55,967 bases of DNA from an uncultured Myxococcales bacterium (GTDB lineage: Bacteria; Myxococcota_A; UBA9042): positions 1 to 55,967 of the forward strand of contig CAIYBN010000013.1 of assembly GCA_903924465.1 (NCBI GenBank), given 5' to 3'. The notes beneath the pieces are model-generated. The model had not been told where the DNA came from. It ran no database searches and saw only the letters and a program-made list of their open reading frames with translations. Shown here one piece after another: positions 16,835-26,379 of this stretch. Position 1 is the stretch's first letter. Every line of letters begins with the position of its first letter. The position numbers and the translations under genes were made by a program.

Positions 16835-19800
16835 TCACTGCACCCGCACGCGCTGCAAATAGTCGTCAAGTGCCCCAAGCGCCGAACGGACCGACGACAT
16901 GTCCTTGTCCCGCGCGGCCATTTCCAGCGCGCGGCCAATGCGGCTGATGCCGTCGAAGCCATAGCTGCCGCCGGAGCCCTTCATGCTGTGGCCCAGCAGG
17001 CGTATCGCGGAAAAGTCTCCAGATGTCAACGCCTTCTCAATCGATCCGACATCCTCCCTGCGGTGTTCGAGAAAGCCCGGAATCAACGTGAGCAGCAGCG
17101 GATCGACGGTCACATCGATCGGCCCGTCGGGCGCTCCGTCATTCGGTTCGGCTCCGGCGAACAGGTCAGTCAACACGTCGAGCAGTCGCGCACGCCGCAA
17201 GGGCTTGGCGAGAAATGCCGTGCAACCGGCCTGTAAGCTCTCCTCACGCGCGACGTCAAGCGCGTGCGCGGACACCGCGATGATCGGCGTTGCCCGGCGG
17301 CCCACCTCGACTTCCTGTCGGCGAATCTCCCGTGTTGCCGCCAGTCCGTCCATCACGGGCATCTGCAGGTCCATCAGGATCGCGTCAAATTGGCCTTCTC
17401 GCCACTTGGCCACGGCCCGCGCACCGTCGTCCGCGGTTTCAACGTGCCAGCCCGTGTCGCGCAGAAACGCCTCCATCAGTCGCAAGTTGTCCGACGCGTC
17501 ATCGACGACCAGCAGGGCGCGCGACGTGGCCGCCAGGATCGTCACTTGCTCCGCCAGCGCCGGCTGGGACGGTTTACGCATCCCCAGCAGCCGCGAGATC
17601 CCTTCCAGAAGCGCGCGTTGGCGCACAGGCTTGCGAAGCATCACTTGGATGCCCGCCTCATTCCGCCGCGACACGTCGCCCGCGTTCTCGTTCGGCGTGG
17701 CCAGCGCCATGCGCGGCGGTTGGCTGAGTCCTGCCTGGGAAACGCACAGGGCCGCGGCATAGCCGTCCAGCTCACCCATGTCCTGATCAAGAATCAGCAC
17801 GTCCCAGGGCTGCCCGGCATCGTCGGCCGCGCGCAACTGCGGCAGCAGCGCACTGAACCTGGCGATATCGGTCACCGTAGCGCCGATTTCCGCGAGTTGC
17901 CTTGCCAGAGCTTGGCGAAACACGCTCTGGCCGCCCGCGACGACAACCCGGCAATGCTTCACTTTGTCCAGAAAATCAGTCGCCTCTTGGCCAGTCGACT
18001 CGCGCTCCTCGCGGCAAAACGGCAACGGCAAATCGACGTGGAACGTGCTGCCTCGGTTCACCTGACTTTCTACCCGAATCTGTCCCGACATGAGGCTGAC
18101 CAGCTGCCGGGAAATGGCCAGCCCCAGACCGGTACCGCCGTGGCGCCGCGTGGACGACGCGTCGACTTGGGTGAAGCTCTCGAAAATGGCCTGCTGCATT
18201 GTCTCTGGAATGCCGCACCCCGTGTCCTGGATCGCAACGTGCAGGCGATCCGGTCCAGCGACATCGACACAGAGTTCCACGTGGCCGTTGTCCGTGAATT
18301 TCACCGCGTTGCCCAGCAGGTTGACCAGCACTTGGCGCAATCGCTGCGGATCGCCGATGACCGTTGGCGGCAGCGTCGGGTCCAGACGGCAGACCAACTC
18401 CAACTGCTTGGAATAGGCGCGCGGTGCGAGGAAATCAATCACCTGGTCCGCCAACTCGCGGACGTCGAACTCGATCGCATCGAGCTTCATCGCGCCGGCT
18501 TCCACCTTCGACAAGTCCAAGATGTCGTTGATGATTTCCATCAAGTGATCGCCAGCTTCACGGGTCGAGCGCACATAGCGTCGCTGGTCGTCGCTCAATT
18601 CCGTGACACCAATCAGCTCCGCCATGCCGAGGATCACATTCATCGGCGTGCGAATTTCGTGGCTCATGTTGGCCAGAAACTGGCTCTTGGAACGGTTGGC
18701 GGACTCCGCCGCATCTTTCGCCTCCAGCAGCTCCTGCTCGGTCCGTGTCCGCTCCGTCACATCGCGGCCGATGATCGAATAGAACCGGTTGTCGCGGTCC
18801 TGCCACATCGCCAGCGAGACTTCCAGGTCGATCTTCGCGCCGCCGCTACAGTGACCGACGCAACGGCGCGTTTGGCCCAGCCACATGGCGATGCGCGCGG
18901 CAAAATCATCCGTGTTCATGCCTTCCGGTCGCAATTCCGGCAGCAGCAGTTCCAGCGGCGCGCCCAGAATGGCCGACTCTGGATAATGAAATACCCGCGT
19001 AGCAGCGTAATTCCATTGAACAATCTTGCCGCGAACGTCGACCGTCATGATCGGGTCAATCGCCGAGTCCGTGACCGCCTTCAGCCGTTCGCGCGACGCC
19101 CGCAACTGGTCGTCCATCCGTCGCCGCTCGGCGATATCGCGACTGAGCGCCTGATTGGCCAAGGCCAGCTCGTGCGTACGATCCGCGACGCGGTGCTCCA
19201 GTTCAATCTGCGACGTCCGCAGCGACAGTTCGGCGTTGTGCAGTTTGCCGGCCGTCCACAGCGTGCCGGTGAGGCCAATCGCCAGCATCAGCACCGTGCT
19301 GATCATCGCGGCCGCATGAGTGTCGTACCAGTGCGCATCAACGGCGTGGTCGTGCAGGAGCATCAGCGCGGGCGTGAGGATGAGCACGGACAGGACTCCG
19401 CGTCGAATCCACACAGCGGTCGGGCCGTCGCCCAGCAGCCAGCGGAAGGGCATCGCCTGCAACGGGGAGGACAGGCGCGCACAGACCAGGGCGAGGATCG
19501 TGAGCGCGGCCGACACCCGCAAGTGCAGGGGCGTCACCACAGTGGCCACGAGCGTCGGGCCAAAGACCCAGCCGACCAGACTGACGAGCGCGGGCGGAAG
19601 TGCAGCCACTGCCAGGATCGCGGACAAGCGGGTCCACTTCGGCCTCTCGGCACAGAGGCGGCTCGCCCCGATCAGCCAGACCGCACCCACGCACGCGGGT
19701 GTGGGTTCCAAAGTTGTCGGCAGCGGCCAAAGCAGGATGCAGATGTTGAATGGCCAGTGAAATGTCAGCCACATGCCGGCAAAAGTGGCAGCAGTCAGCA

Positions 19801-20053
19801 CAATCCCCGTGAGCAGGACGCGCGTTTTGCGTGAGAAGCGCAGGATGCTGTCCGGCGCGTCGGCCAGATGGACCAGCGCCAGCAGCAGCGTGTTGACCGC
19901 GGAAAGTGGCGGCTGGATCGCAGCTTCGCCCATCAGCGGCAGTCCGACAGCCACGGCCGAGACCAACGCAGCCAGGACCGCGCCAATCGTCGCGATGCGC
20001 CGCGTGCGCGCAACTTCGATCGAGGCCGGGTCTGGGCTGTGAACGTCGTTCAT
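16835..20053 (-). CDS. Membrane hybrid histidine kinase with two receivers and HPt domain
   Basis: A 1072-residue protein. Residues about 20-265 hold roughly eight hydrophobic segments (MASE-like sensor). A coiled coil spans 270-320 and a PAS domain about 321-435. HisKA has phospho-acceptor His465 ([11 protein letters not shown]). The ATPase domain has N582 (GNAVKF), DTGCGIP and [11 protein letters not shown]. Receiver 1 (about 700-825) keeps Asp756 but has VVVAGG where the acidic pair should be, so it is probably degenerate. Receiver 2 (about 845-965) is intact with DD at 851-852, Asp895 ([11 protein letters not shown]) and a KPLRR lysine. The HPt domain has His1022 ([12 protein letters not shown]). 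AAGGA precedes the ATG. The receiver/metallo-hydrolase at 15497 is downstream on the same strand. A His-Asp-His-Asp phosphorelay ending in that hydrolase is inferred. Confidence 0.95.
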   Translation of the reverse strand: MNDVHSPDPASIEVARTRRIATIGAVLAALVSAVAVGLPLMGEAAIQPPLSAVNTLLLALVHLADAPDSILRFSRKTRVLLTGIVLTAATFAGMWLTFHWPFNICILLWPLPTTLEPTPACVGAVWLIGASRLCAERPKWTRLSAILAVAALPPALVSLVGWVFGPTLVATVVTPLHLRVSAALTILALVCARLSSPLQAMPFRWLLGDGPTAVWIRRGVLSVLILTPALMLLHDHAVDAHWYDTHAAAMISTVLMLAIGLTGTLWTAGKLHNAELSLRTSQIELEHRVADRTHELALANQALSRDIAERRRMDDQLRASRERLKAVTDSAIDPIMTVDVRGKIVQWNYAATRVFHYPESAILGAPLELLLPELRPEGMNTDDFAARIAMWLGQTRRCVGHCSGGAKIDLEVSLAMWQDRDNRFYSIIGRDVTERTRTEQELLEAKDAAESANRSKSQFLANMSHEIRTPMNVILGMAELIGVTELSDDQRRYVRSTREAGDHLMEIINDILDLSKVEAGAMKLDAIEFDVRELADQVIDFLAPRAYSKQLELVCRLDPTLPPTVIGDPQRLRQVLVNLLGNAVKFTDNGHVELCVDVAGPDRLHVAIQDTGCGIPETMQQAIFESFTQVDASSTRRHGGTGLGLAISRQLVSLMSGQIRVESQVNRGSTFHVDLPLPFCREERESTGQEATDFLDKVKHCRVVVAGGQSVFRQALARQLAEIGATVTDIARFSALLPQLRAADDAGQPWDVLILDQDMGELDGYAAALCVSQAGLSQPPRMALATPNENAGDVSRRNEAGIQVMLRKPVRQRALLEGISRLLGMRKPSQPALAEQVTILAATSRALLVVDDASDNLRLMEAFLRDTGWHVETADDGARAVAKWREGQFDAILMDLQMPVMDGLAATREIRRQEVEVGRRATPIIAVSAHALDVAREESLQAGCTAFLAKPLRRARLLDVLTDLFAGAEPNDGAPDGPIDVTVDPLLLTLIPGFLEHRREDVGSIEKALTSGDFSAIRLLGHSMKGSGGSYGFDGISRIGRALEMAARDKDMSSVRSALGALDDYLQRVRVQ

Positions 20054-20182
20054 CGATCCTTCAGGTCCGCACAGACGGTGAGTCCGTCACGTCTTGCTTC
20101 ACGGGCAAACCACACTGTCATGGGCAGAAGCCAGTCATACGCGACAAGCGCGGAAGGTTCGTGCCGCAAATGCCGTCGGCCG

Positions 20183-20842
20183 TCAACTGTCGTTCGAACT
20201 TGTGAGCAATTGCGCGCTTTTGGCCAGCAGCTCTTCCGTCCTGGCGTGGTAAGTCCGCCAATTTGCGAGGGCAATGCGATCAGCCAAATCGCCGGAGATG
20301 TCTTGCCCCAGCAAGGCGCGCACGGCAGTCAGGTCATCTGGGTCCACGTACTTGGGCGGAATGTGCGCAGAACTCAAGCGGTTCAAAGTCGGCAGGTGCA
20401 CCAACTGCACGGTTGGATGTGGCGACCTGCGCCAAAATCCCAAGAGCTTGTAGGGGTCCGTCGGTGCGTAGGCCAGCTGAGGATGGAACGCGACTGCAAC
20501 GAACTGTGGGTCTACACCTTCGTTCCTCACTTGCGCCACGGCTTGATCGCTGCTTTGCCGGACCAGCCGTTCAAAGTGCCCCGCGTCCAAGGTCACCGCG
20601 GGGCAAAGGATCAGCGCGATTTCCCACTGTTTTTCAGCCCGCAGCGGCTGACGGTGCAGCCCGACGAGCGCGGCCGTCAGGACTTCCGGCAAGTCCGCGT
20701 CGGTGGCATCCAGCACGTCGCGCATCATGCGGTTCTCTTCCCGACACCGCCGTGCATACGGACAAATGCCGAAAGCTTCGATCAACTCGGCCTGCCAACG
20801 CGCGTTCTCCGCAAGCACTTTTTCCCGATCCACTTGCGGCAT
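20183..20842 (-). CDS. DUF1415 family protein
   Basis: A 219-residue soluble protein. I start at 20842 (MPQVDREKV), 6 bases after GAGGGG; the frame continues upstream without support. Near residue 25 it has FGICPYARRC, the Cys-Pro-Tyr signature of the DUF1415 family, followed by a basic helix. A core contains ALILCPAVTLDAGHFERLV and VAVAFHPQLAY, and PHPTVQLVHLPTLNRL lies towards the end. Family members are conserved in proteobacteria and have no established biochemical role known to me. It is divergent from the oligopeptidase gene at 20972 and lies upstream of, on the same strand as, the hybrid kinase with a 129-bp gap. Confidence 0.85.
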   Translation of the reverse strand: MPQVDREKVLAENARWQAELIEAFGICPYARRCREENRMMRDVLDATDADLPEVLTAALVGLHRQPLRAEKQWEIALILCPAVTLDAGHFERLVRQSSDQAVAQVRNEGVDPQFVAVAFHPQLAYAPTDPYKLLGFWRRSPHPTVQLVHLPTLNRLSSAHIPPKYVDPDDLTAVRALLGQDISGDLADRIALANWRTYHARTEELLAKSAQLLTSSNDS

Positions 20843-20971
20843 GAAGACCCCTCGCGCACTACCTTGGCTCAGGACGGTCGCCGGGGCAAGCGTTGCCGTC
20901 GTCGCCGCAAGCGGGTAGCGTTGTCGATTTGGCTGCGGCGTGCCGCGTGAAGACATGGGAGACTGATTGTG

Positions 20972-23071
20972 ATGGCTGAACACGACAATCCACTTTTGAG
21001 CGAAGGCGCTTTGCCTCGGTTTGACGCGATCGCGGCGCATCACGTGGAGCCGGCCGTCCGGCTGGTCTGCGCCGAGATGGCGCGCGGTCTGGAGGCGCTG
21101 GAAGCCGATGTGCAGCCGACGTGGCAAGCGTTGGCGGTGCCGTTGGAACGGTTGCAGGACCGGCTTGGCCGCGTGTGGGGCACCGTCGGGCACTTGATGG
21201 GGGTTGCCAATAGTCCGGAATTGCGGGCAGCGCACGACGCTGTTCAGCCGTTGGTGGTGGAGCTGTCGATGCGGGCAGGGCAGTCGCGACCGCTCTACGA
21301 AGCGTGGAAGGCGCTGCGCGACGGGCCGCTTTGGGTCACGTTGACACCCGCGCAACAGCGCATCGTGGACTGCAACGTGCGCGACGCGGAGCTATCGGGC
21401 GTGGGGCTGGATGGACCGGCGCGGGAGCGGTTCAACGCGATTCAGCTGCAACTGGCCGAACTCGCGACGCGGTTCTCGAACCACGTTCTCGATGCGACCA
21501 AGGCGTGGTCCCTGGATCTGGCGACGCGCGAGGAGGTGGCCGGTCTGCCCCCCAGCCTGTTGAGACTGGCTGCCCAGATGTGGCGAGAAGCCCATCCGGA
21601 GGCGCCGTCCAGCGACGGCGAAGCGGGACCGTGGCGGATCACCTTGGACGCACCGCTGGCCGGGCCGTTCCTGCAGCACAGCCAACGCCGCGATCTGCGG
21701 GAGCGCGTGTACCGCGCGAGCATCACGCGAGCGAGCCAGCCGCCGCATGACAACACGCCGCTGCTGGATGAAATCCTCGGGCTGCGGCTGGAACTCGCGC
21801 ATTTGCTGGGTTTTCACGACTACGCGGAGCTGTCTCTGGTGCAGAAGATGGCGGCCAAGCCGGAGGCCGCGCTGAACCTGCTGGAACGGCTGCGTGGTCA
21901 GTCTCTGGCGGCGGCGCAGCGCGACCTGCACGATTTGCGGTCCCTGGCGCGGGAGTCGCAGCAGCCGGAAGGACACGATCTTCAGCCGTGGGATGTGGCA
22001 TTTTGGGCGGAGCGGCTGCGCGAAGCGAAATACGACTTCAGCGATGAGCAGTTGCGACCGTATTTTGCCCTTCCGACCGTCCTGAACGGCTTATTTGCCC
22101 TGGCACATCGCCTGTTTGGCGTGACGATTCTCGCCGCCGATGGCGAGGCGCCGGTGTGGCATCCCGATGTGCGGTTCTTTCGCGTCGTTGACGAGCAACG
22201 GCAGGAAATCGCAGCCTTCTATCTCGATCCGTACAGCCGTCCGGCGCACAAGCGCGGGGGCGCGTGGATGGACGAGTGCGTGGGCCGAAGCGCGGCGTTG
22301 GCGCAACCAGACGCTGCCGTGCGCTTGCCTGTGGCCTATCTCGTTTGCAACCAAACGCCGCCGGTGGGCGATGTGCCGTCGCTGATGACGTTCGGCGAAG
22401 TGGAGACCTTGTTCCACGAGTTTGGCCACGGCCTGCAACACATGTTGACGCGCGTGGAGGAAGGTCTTGCAAGCGGTATTCGCAACATTGAGTGGGATGC
22501 CGTGGAGCTTCCAAGCCAGTTCATGGAGAACTGGTGTTATCACGAACCCACTTTGCGCGGCCTGACGCGTCACTACCTGACCGGTGAGCCACTGCCGTTG
22601 CCGTTGTTTCAACGCGTTCTGGCGGCGCGGGCGTTCCGGGCCGGTAGCGACATGCTGCGGCAACTGCTGTTCGCACTGACGGATCTGGCTCTGCATCACG
22701 GCTACGAACCGGGCCAAGGCTTGTCGCCGTTTGACGTTTACCGCGACGTGGCGAGTCGGACCAGCGTGCTGCAGCCGTTACCCGAGGATCGTTTTCTGTG
22801 CGCATTTAGCCATATCTTTGCCGGCGGTTACGCTGCCGGGTACTTCAGCTACAAATGGGCAGAAGTACTGAGTGCCGACGCCTTCGCGGCGTTTGAGGAA
22901 GCGGGATTGGACGATCCGACGCAGGTCGGGCAGATCGGCCGGCATTTTCGCGACACCGTGCTGGGCCTCGGCGGCAGCTTGCATCCGACAGACGTCTTTC
23001 GGGCCTTTCGCGGCCGCGACGCCTCGACGGAAGCGCTGCTCCGCCACTACGGGCTTCTCGCCGCGGCATGA
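20972..23071 (+). CDS. prlC: Oligopeptidase A, M3 metallopeptidase
   Basis: A 699-residue cytosolic zinc peptidase that finishes degradation of peptides, including cleaved signal peptides. The zinc motif HEFGH supplies His482, Glu483 and His486, with the third ligand in the downstream IEWDAVELPSQFMENW segment. The GYAAGYFSYKWAEVLSADAF stretch near the C-terminus is typical of the M3A branch (PrlC/Dcp). Length is close to the 680 residues of the E. coli enzyme. GGGAGA precedes both the GTG at 20969 and the ATG at 20972; I chose the ATG. It sits between signalling genes with a 123-bp gap to the next, so it is probably its own unit, divergent from the DUF1415 gene. Confidence 0.93.
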   Translation: MAEHDNPLLSEGALPRFDAIAAHHVEPAVRLVCAEMARGLEALEADVQPTWQALAVPLERLQDRLGRVWGTVGHLMGVANSPELRAAHDAVQPLVVELSMRAGQSRPLYEAWKALRDGPLWVTLTPAQQRIVDCNVRDAELSGVGLDGPARERFNAIQLQLAELATRFSNHVLDATKAWSLDLATREEVAGLPPSLLRLAAQMWREAHPEAPSSDGEAGPWRITLDAPLAGPFLQHSQRRDLRERVYRASITRASQPPHDNTPLLDEILGLRLELAHLLGFHDYAELSLVQKMAAKPEAALNLLERLRGQSLAAAQRDLHDLRSLARESQQPEGHDLQPWDVAFWAERLREAKYDFSDEQLRPYFALPTVLNGLFALAHRLFGVTILAADGEAPVWHPDVRFFRVVDEQRQEIAAFYLDPYSRPAHKRGGAWMDECVGRSAALAQPDAAVRLPVAYLVCNQTPPVGDVPSLMTFGEVETLFHEFGHGLQHMLTRVEEGLASGIRNIEWDAVELPSQFMENWCYHEPTLRGLTRHYLTGEPLPLPLFQRVLAARAFRAGSDMLRQLLFALTDLALHHGYEPGQGLSPFDVYRDVASRTSVLQPLPEDRFLCAFSHIFAGGYAAGYFSYKWAEVLSADAFAAFEEAGLDDPTQVGQIGRHFRDTVLGLGGSLHPTDVFRAFRGRDASTEALLRHYGLLAAA

Positions 23072-23194
23072 CCGACGTGTGACCAAAATTCGCCCCGGTT
23101 TCGCACGTTCTTCATTCAACCACTTTTCTTGGACGAAAATCGGCGTAGCATCGAAGCGTGCAGAGCAACGCCGTTGGCGGCGATCGGGTGCGAC

Positions 23195-25171
23195 ATGAAT
23201 GCCATGGGAGACTTGCCTATCCCCGAGCGGAACGATTCGCTGGTCAGCGACACCGGTTTCTTTCAGGATTTGGCGGAGACGATCCACGAGGCGCTCTACG
23301 TTTCAGAAATTCCTTCGGCAAAATTGAGTTACGTCAATCCGGCATTCGAGCGGCTCTTTGGCTGGGGCGCCGCGGAATACAACGTAGATCCAACGCACTG
23401 GCGCCGCATCATTCATCCCGACGACGCCGAGTATGCAGGCCGCGTCCTGGAGCGATTGGAGCGAGGCGAGACGACGCGCCCTTACCGCATTCGCCGCAGC
23501 GATGGTGGATGGCGCTGGGTGCGACTGCGGCATTTTCCGCGTCGGGATCGCCACGGCACGCTGGTGCGGTTGGTGGGCTTGATCGCGGACATCACGGAGG
23601 AAATGGAACGCGCCGAGGACGCGCGGAAGGCCAACGAGAGCCTGCAGCGCATCATCGAGGTCTTGCCGGTAGGAATTCTTGCATACCGCTTGGATACTTT
23701 GATTTTTGCCAATTCGATGTTGAGTCAACAGCTGGCCGTACCGCCGGCAGAACTTCTCGCCATGCCGGTGCGGGAGATCATCGACACCTTCTTTCGAGAA
23801 GATGAGCGGTCGTTGGGGCAAGAGCGCCTCCGCGAATCGAGGCGGGGCGGCCACATGCCGCCGGTTGAACGGCACCTGCGCGCGTCGGACGGTGCGGAGC
23901 GGGTGGTCGAGCTTCAGACGATTACCGTGGACCTGGACGGCATGCCGGCCCAAATCACCATTGTCCGCGATCTGACGGAGCAGCGGCGCCTGGAAGCCCA
24001 AGTGGCTCAGGCAGACCGGATGGCCGCGCTGGGACGGATCGCTGCGGGTGTCGCACACGAACTGAACAACCCCTTGTCCTATGTGCTGGGCAATCTGGAG
24101 GTCGCGGGTGAGGAACTGCCCGAAATGCTGAACGAATGCCTGATGCTGCAAGGAAAAACCCAGCAGGATCAGGAGCTTGGCCCGCGCGTGTCGAAGCTGA
24201 GCGAACGGCTGCGCAATTTGGTGTCCGTCGTGCACGACGCGAGCGACGGCGCCGATCGTGTGCGCGCGATCATGCGGGATCTCAAGAGCTTTTCGCGTCC
24301 AGACACCGATGACCGCCGGGAGCCCGTTGACATTGCGCGGCCCCTGGACGCGGCGGTGCGGATGGCGTGGCGGGAAATCCAGCCGCGGGCGCGCCTCGTG
24401 CAGGATCGTCAGAGTGTGCCACTGGTCCTGGGCGTGGAAGGTCGCCTGTGCCAGGTATTCCTGAATTTGCTCGTGAACGCCGCGGAGGCGCTGCCGGACG
24501 GTGGCAGTCACACGCATGAGGTCCGGATCAAGACCGCAACGAGTGCGAGCGGCGACGCGGTCATCGAGATTTCGGATACCGGTCCAGGCATTGCGCCCCA
24601 GCAACTGAGCCATCTCTTCGAGCCGTTCTTCACGACCAAGGGCGCGGGGCGAGGCACCGGTCTCGGTTTGTCGATCTGCCACGACATTGTGCGCGCGCAT
24701 GGCGGCCAGATTGAGATCGTCAGCGCCGCCGGTGAAGGAGCGTGCTTTCGCGTGACGCTTCCGGCTGCACCGAACGTGCTTCCGACGCCCAGTCCGCAAG
24801 CGACGCGCCGTGGACAAGTCTTGATTATCGATGATGAACCGCATGTTGCCGCGACTTTGCGGCAGTTTCTCGCCCGCGATCACGACGTGACCGTGTTGTC
24901 CGGCGGACGGGAAGCGCTCCGGCTGATTGCCGACGGCAAACGATTCGACGTCATCTTCTGCGACCTGATGATGCCTGACGTCAACGGCATGAACTTTCAC
25001 CGAACGCTGATGGCCGATGCGCGCGATCAGGGCGATCGCATCGTCTTCATGACCGGCGGCGCATTGACGCCTGTCATACGTGAGTTCCTCGAGCAAGTGC
25101 CAAACCGCCACATGGAGAAGCCGTTCACCTTGGGGGACGTCCGCCAGGCTGTGTCGGAATTGTTGCAATAG
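23195..25171 (+). CDS. Soluble PAS-PAS histidine kinase with C-terminal receiver
   Basis: A 658-residue protein with no membrane segment. PAS domain 1 is at about 20-135 (with WRRIIHPDDAE and a PAC end). PAS domain 2 is at about 148-262. The HisKA domain carries His288 in GVAHELNNPLSYVLGN, the NtrB-like class. The ATPase domain has NLLVNAAEALP, DTGPGIAP and GRGTGLGLSI. The receiver (about 540-658) has acidic pair D546-D547 and phospho-acceptor Asp590 (FCDLMMPDVNG), with K in MEKPF. I start at 23195 (MNAMGDLP); 23204 is an alternative, and no ribosome site is strong. No separate regulator gene is adjacent, so the receiver may act in cis or through a partner elsewhere. Confidence 0.93.
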   Translation: MNAMGDLPIPERNDSLVSDTGFFQDLAETIHEALYVSEIPSAKLSYVNPAFERLFGWGAAEYNVDPTHWRRIIHPDDAEYAGRVLERLERGETTRPYRIRRSDGGWRWVRLRHFPRRDRHGTLVRLVGLIADITEEMERAEDARKANESLQRIIEVLPVGILAYRLDTLIFANSMLSQQLAVPPAELLAMPVREIIDTFFREDERSLGQERLRESRRGGHMPPVERHLRASDGAERVVELQTITVDLDGMPAQITIVRDLTEQRRLEAQVAQADRMAALGRIAAGVAHELNNPLSYVLGNLEVAGEELPEMLNECLMLQGKTQQDQELGPRVSKLSERLRNLVSVVHDASDGADRVRAIMRDLKSFSRPDTDDRREPVDIARPLDAAVRMAWREIQPRARLVQDRQSVPLVLGVEGRLCQVFLNLLVNAAEALPDGGSHTHEVRIKTATSASGDAVIEISDTGPGIAPQQLSHLFEPFFTTKGAGRGTGLGLSICHDIVRAHGGQIEIVSAAGEGACFRVTLPAAPNVLPTPSPQATRRGQVLIIDDEPHVAATLRQFLARDHDVTVLSGGREALRLIADGKRFDVIFCDLMMPDVNGMNFHRTLMADARDQGDRIVFMTGGALTPVIREFLEQVPNRHMEKPFTLGDVRQAVSELLQ

Positions 25172-25254
25172 CCGCACGATCTCCGGACATTTCCGCGCAA
25201 ACTCAGTGACAAATGCTTGCGACTCGGCGTCGAGATGTGTAGCCTATTGCGATT

Positions 25255-25281
25255 GCGAGGTCGCCATAGGCGAACGCTCGC
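25255..25281 (+). other. Hairpin in leader of Cys-rich lipoprotein gene
   Basis: GCGAG (25255-25259) pairs with CTCGC (25277-25281). Inside it TCGCC (25261-25265) pairs with GGCGA (25269-25273) around an ATA loop. It lies about 110 bases ahead of the ATG at 25392. A possible but weak promoter sits just upstream: TTGCGA at 25217, 17 bases, then TAGCCT at 25240. If that promoter is real, the hairpin would be near the 5' end of the transcript and could stabilise it. Function not shown. Confidence 0.35.
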
Positions 25282-25391
25282 ATCGCCCCAAGTCCCGTGA
25301 CACGACGGGAATTCTGCGACTTGGCTGACACTCTTCAGCGGGTTGCGCCATCTGACGGCCGCTTTGACGGAATTTTGACGAGGAATTGAAG

Positions 25392-26189
25392 ATGATGATT
25401 CGCACCACCCTGGCCGCCTTGATCGCGGCCTCTCTGGCCCTCAGTGGCTGTTCCAGCTCGACCACCAGCTCCGGCGGCGGCGGCACCACCGACACGACGA
25501 CGGCGGACGACACGGTCTCCGACACGACGACCGGCAACGACACCGTTTCGGGCGACACGACCGCCGACACCGGCAAGGACGCTGGCAAGGACACCGTGAA
25601 AGCGGACGTCGGCCCGCCGACGGCCTCGTGGGGCACCTGCACGATTTCCGACACGGCTTGCATGCAGGGCTGCGTTCCGCAGGCGTGCTCGGACGCCGGC
25701 TCGGCGTGCCAAGCGGACAAGAAGTGCACGGACCTGCAGACTTGCTTCCAGAACTGCGGCAAGACCCCGATCGTGATGCCGCCGCAGGATGCGACGCCCG
25801 TGGCGCAACTCCCCGGCGAGACGACGGACACCTACTGCCAGCGCGTCTGCGAAATTCAGGGCGGCCCGACGGCGCTCGCGGAAGACCAGGCGTACATCGA
25901 GTGCGTCATCGGCATGTGCCTTGACTGCGCCACTTCGGCGACCGACGGCATTCCGAAGGCGTCCTGCCAGGCTTCCTGCGGCCTCGAGAACTACTGCCTC
26001 GACGGCTACAACGCGTGCATCAACGACGCGGATTGCGTGAACACGTATGGCTGCATGCTGTCCTGCGCTTCGGGCGATCAGGCTTGCCAGACCGCGTGCC
26101 AGAAGGCTGCTCCTGCGCCCGCGCTCGCGCTGCTGAAGACCTGGAACGACTGCGAGACCAAGTACGCCAAGACCTGCGTCGCGCCGTAA
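25392..26189 (+). CDS. Cys-rich lipoprotein of unknown function
   Basis: A 265-residue lipoprotein. The start at 25392 is 7 bases after GAGGA. The signal peptide ends in LALSGC. A strongly biased Ser/Thr/Gly/Asp linker covers about residues 23-75 and repeats Asp-Thr-Thr and Asp-Thr-Val units. The remainder is Cys-rich in short C-x3-C-type pairs (for example CMQGC, CFQNC, CQASC, CMLSC, CQTAC), suggesting a disulfide-bonded helical-hairpin repeat. I do not recognise a named family beyond the style of other deltaproteobacterial surface lipoproteins. It is preceded by a 220-bp gap and followed by a strong terminator, so it is monocistronic and possibly well expressed. Confidence 0.85.
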   Translation: MMIRTTLAALIAASLALSGCSSSTTSSGGGGTTDTTTADDTVSDTTTGNDTVSGDTTADTGKDAGKDTVKADVGPPTASWGTCTISDTACMQGCVPQACSDAGSACQADKKCTDLQTCFQNCGKTPIVMPPQDATPVAQLPGETTDTYCQRVCEIQGGPTALAEDQAYIECVIGMCLDCATSATDGIPKASCQASCGLENYCLDGYNACINDADCVNTYGCMLSCASGDQACQTACQKAAPAPALALLKTWNDCETKYAKTCVAP

Positions 26190-26204
26190 CGTTTCTGCTC
26201 GTTT

Positions 26205-26256
26205 GCCAACGCCCGTCCCTGCCGGTCATCGCGCAGGGGCGGGCGTTTGGCTTTTT
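26205..26256 (+). terminator. Rho-independent terminator
   Basis: AACGCCCGTCCCTGC (26208-26222) pairs with GCAGGGGCGGGCGTT (26233-26247), 15 positions with a single G-T wobble. GCC/GGC below extends the stem across a one-base bulge. Five T residues follow at 26252-26256. It begins 15 bases after the stop of the Cys-rich lipoprotein and is the clearest intrinsic terminator in the window. Confidence 0.92.
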
Positions 26257-26379
26257 GCCGCTGCCCGCGCGAGCGTGCGGACCGCCGTCAATACCGGAGG
26301 TTCGATCTTGCTCTTTGGCGACGCGATCCTGGAAGGGGCGAACTGGGCCTCTGGCGACAAGCCGAGATCGGCTCGCACT

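Noticed and set aside
17264..19834. Open plus-strand frame of over 850 codons across the hybrid kinase
   Set aside because: Antisense to a kinase with all catalytic motifs; no ribosome site or recognisable domain.
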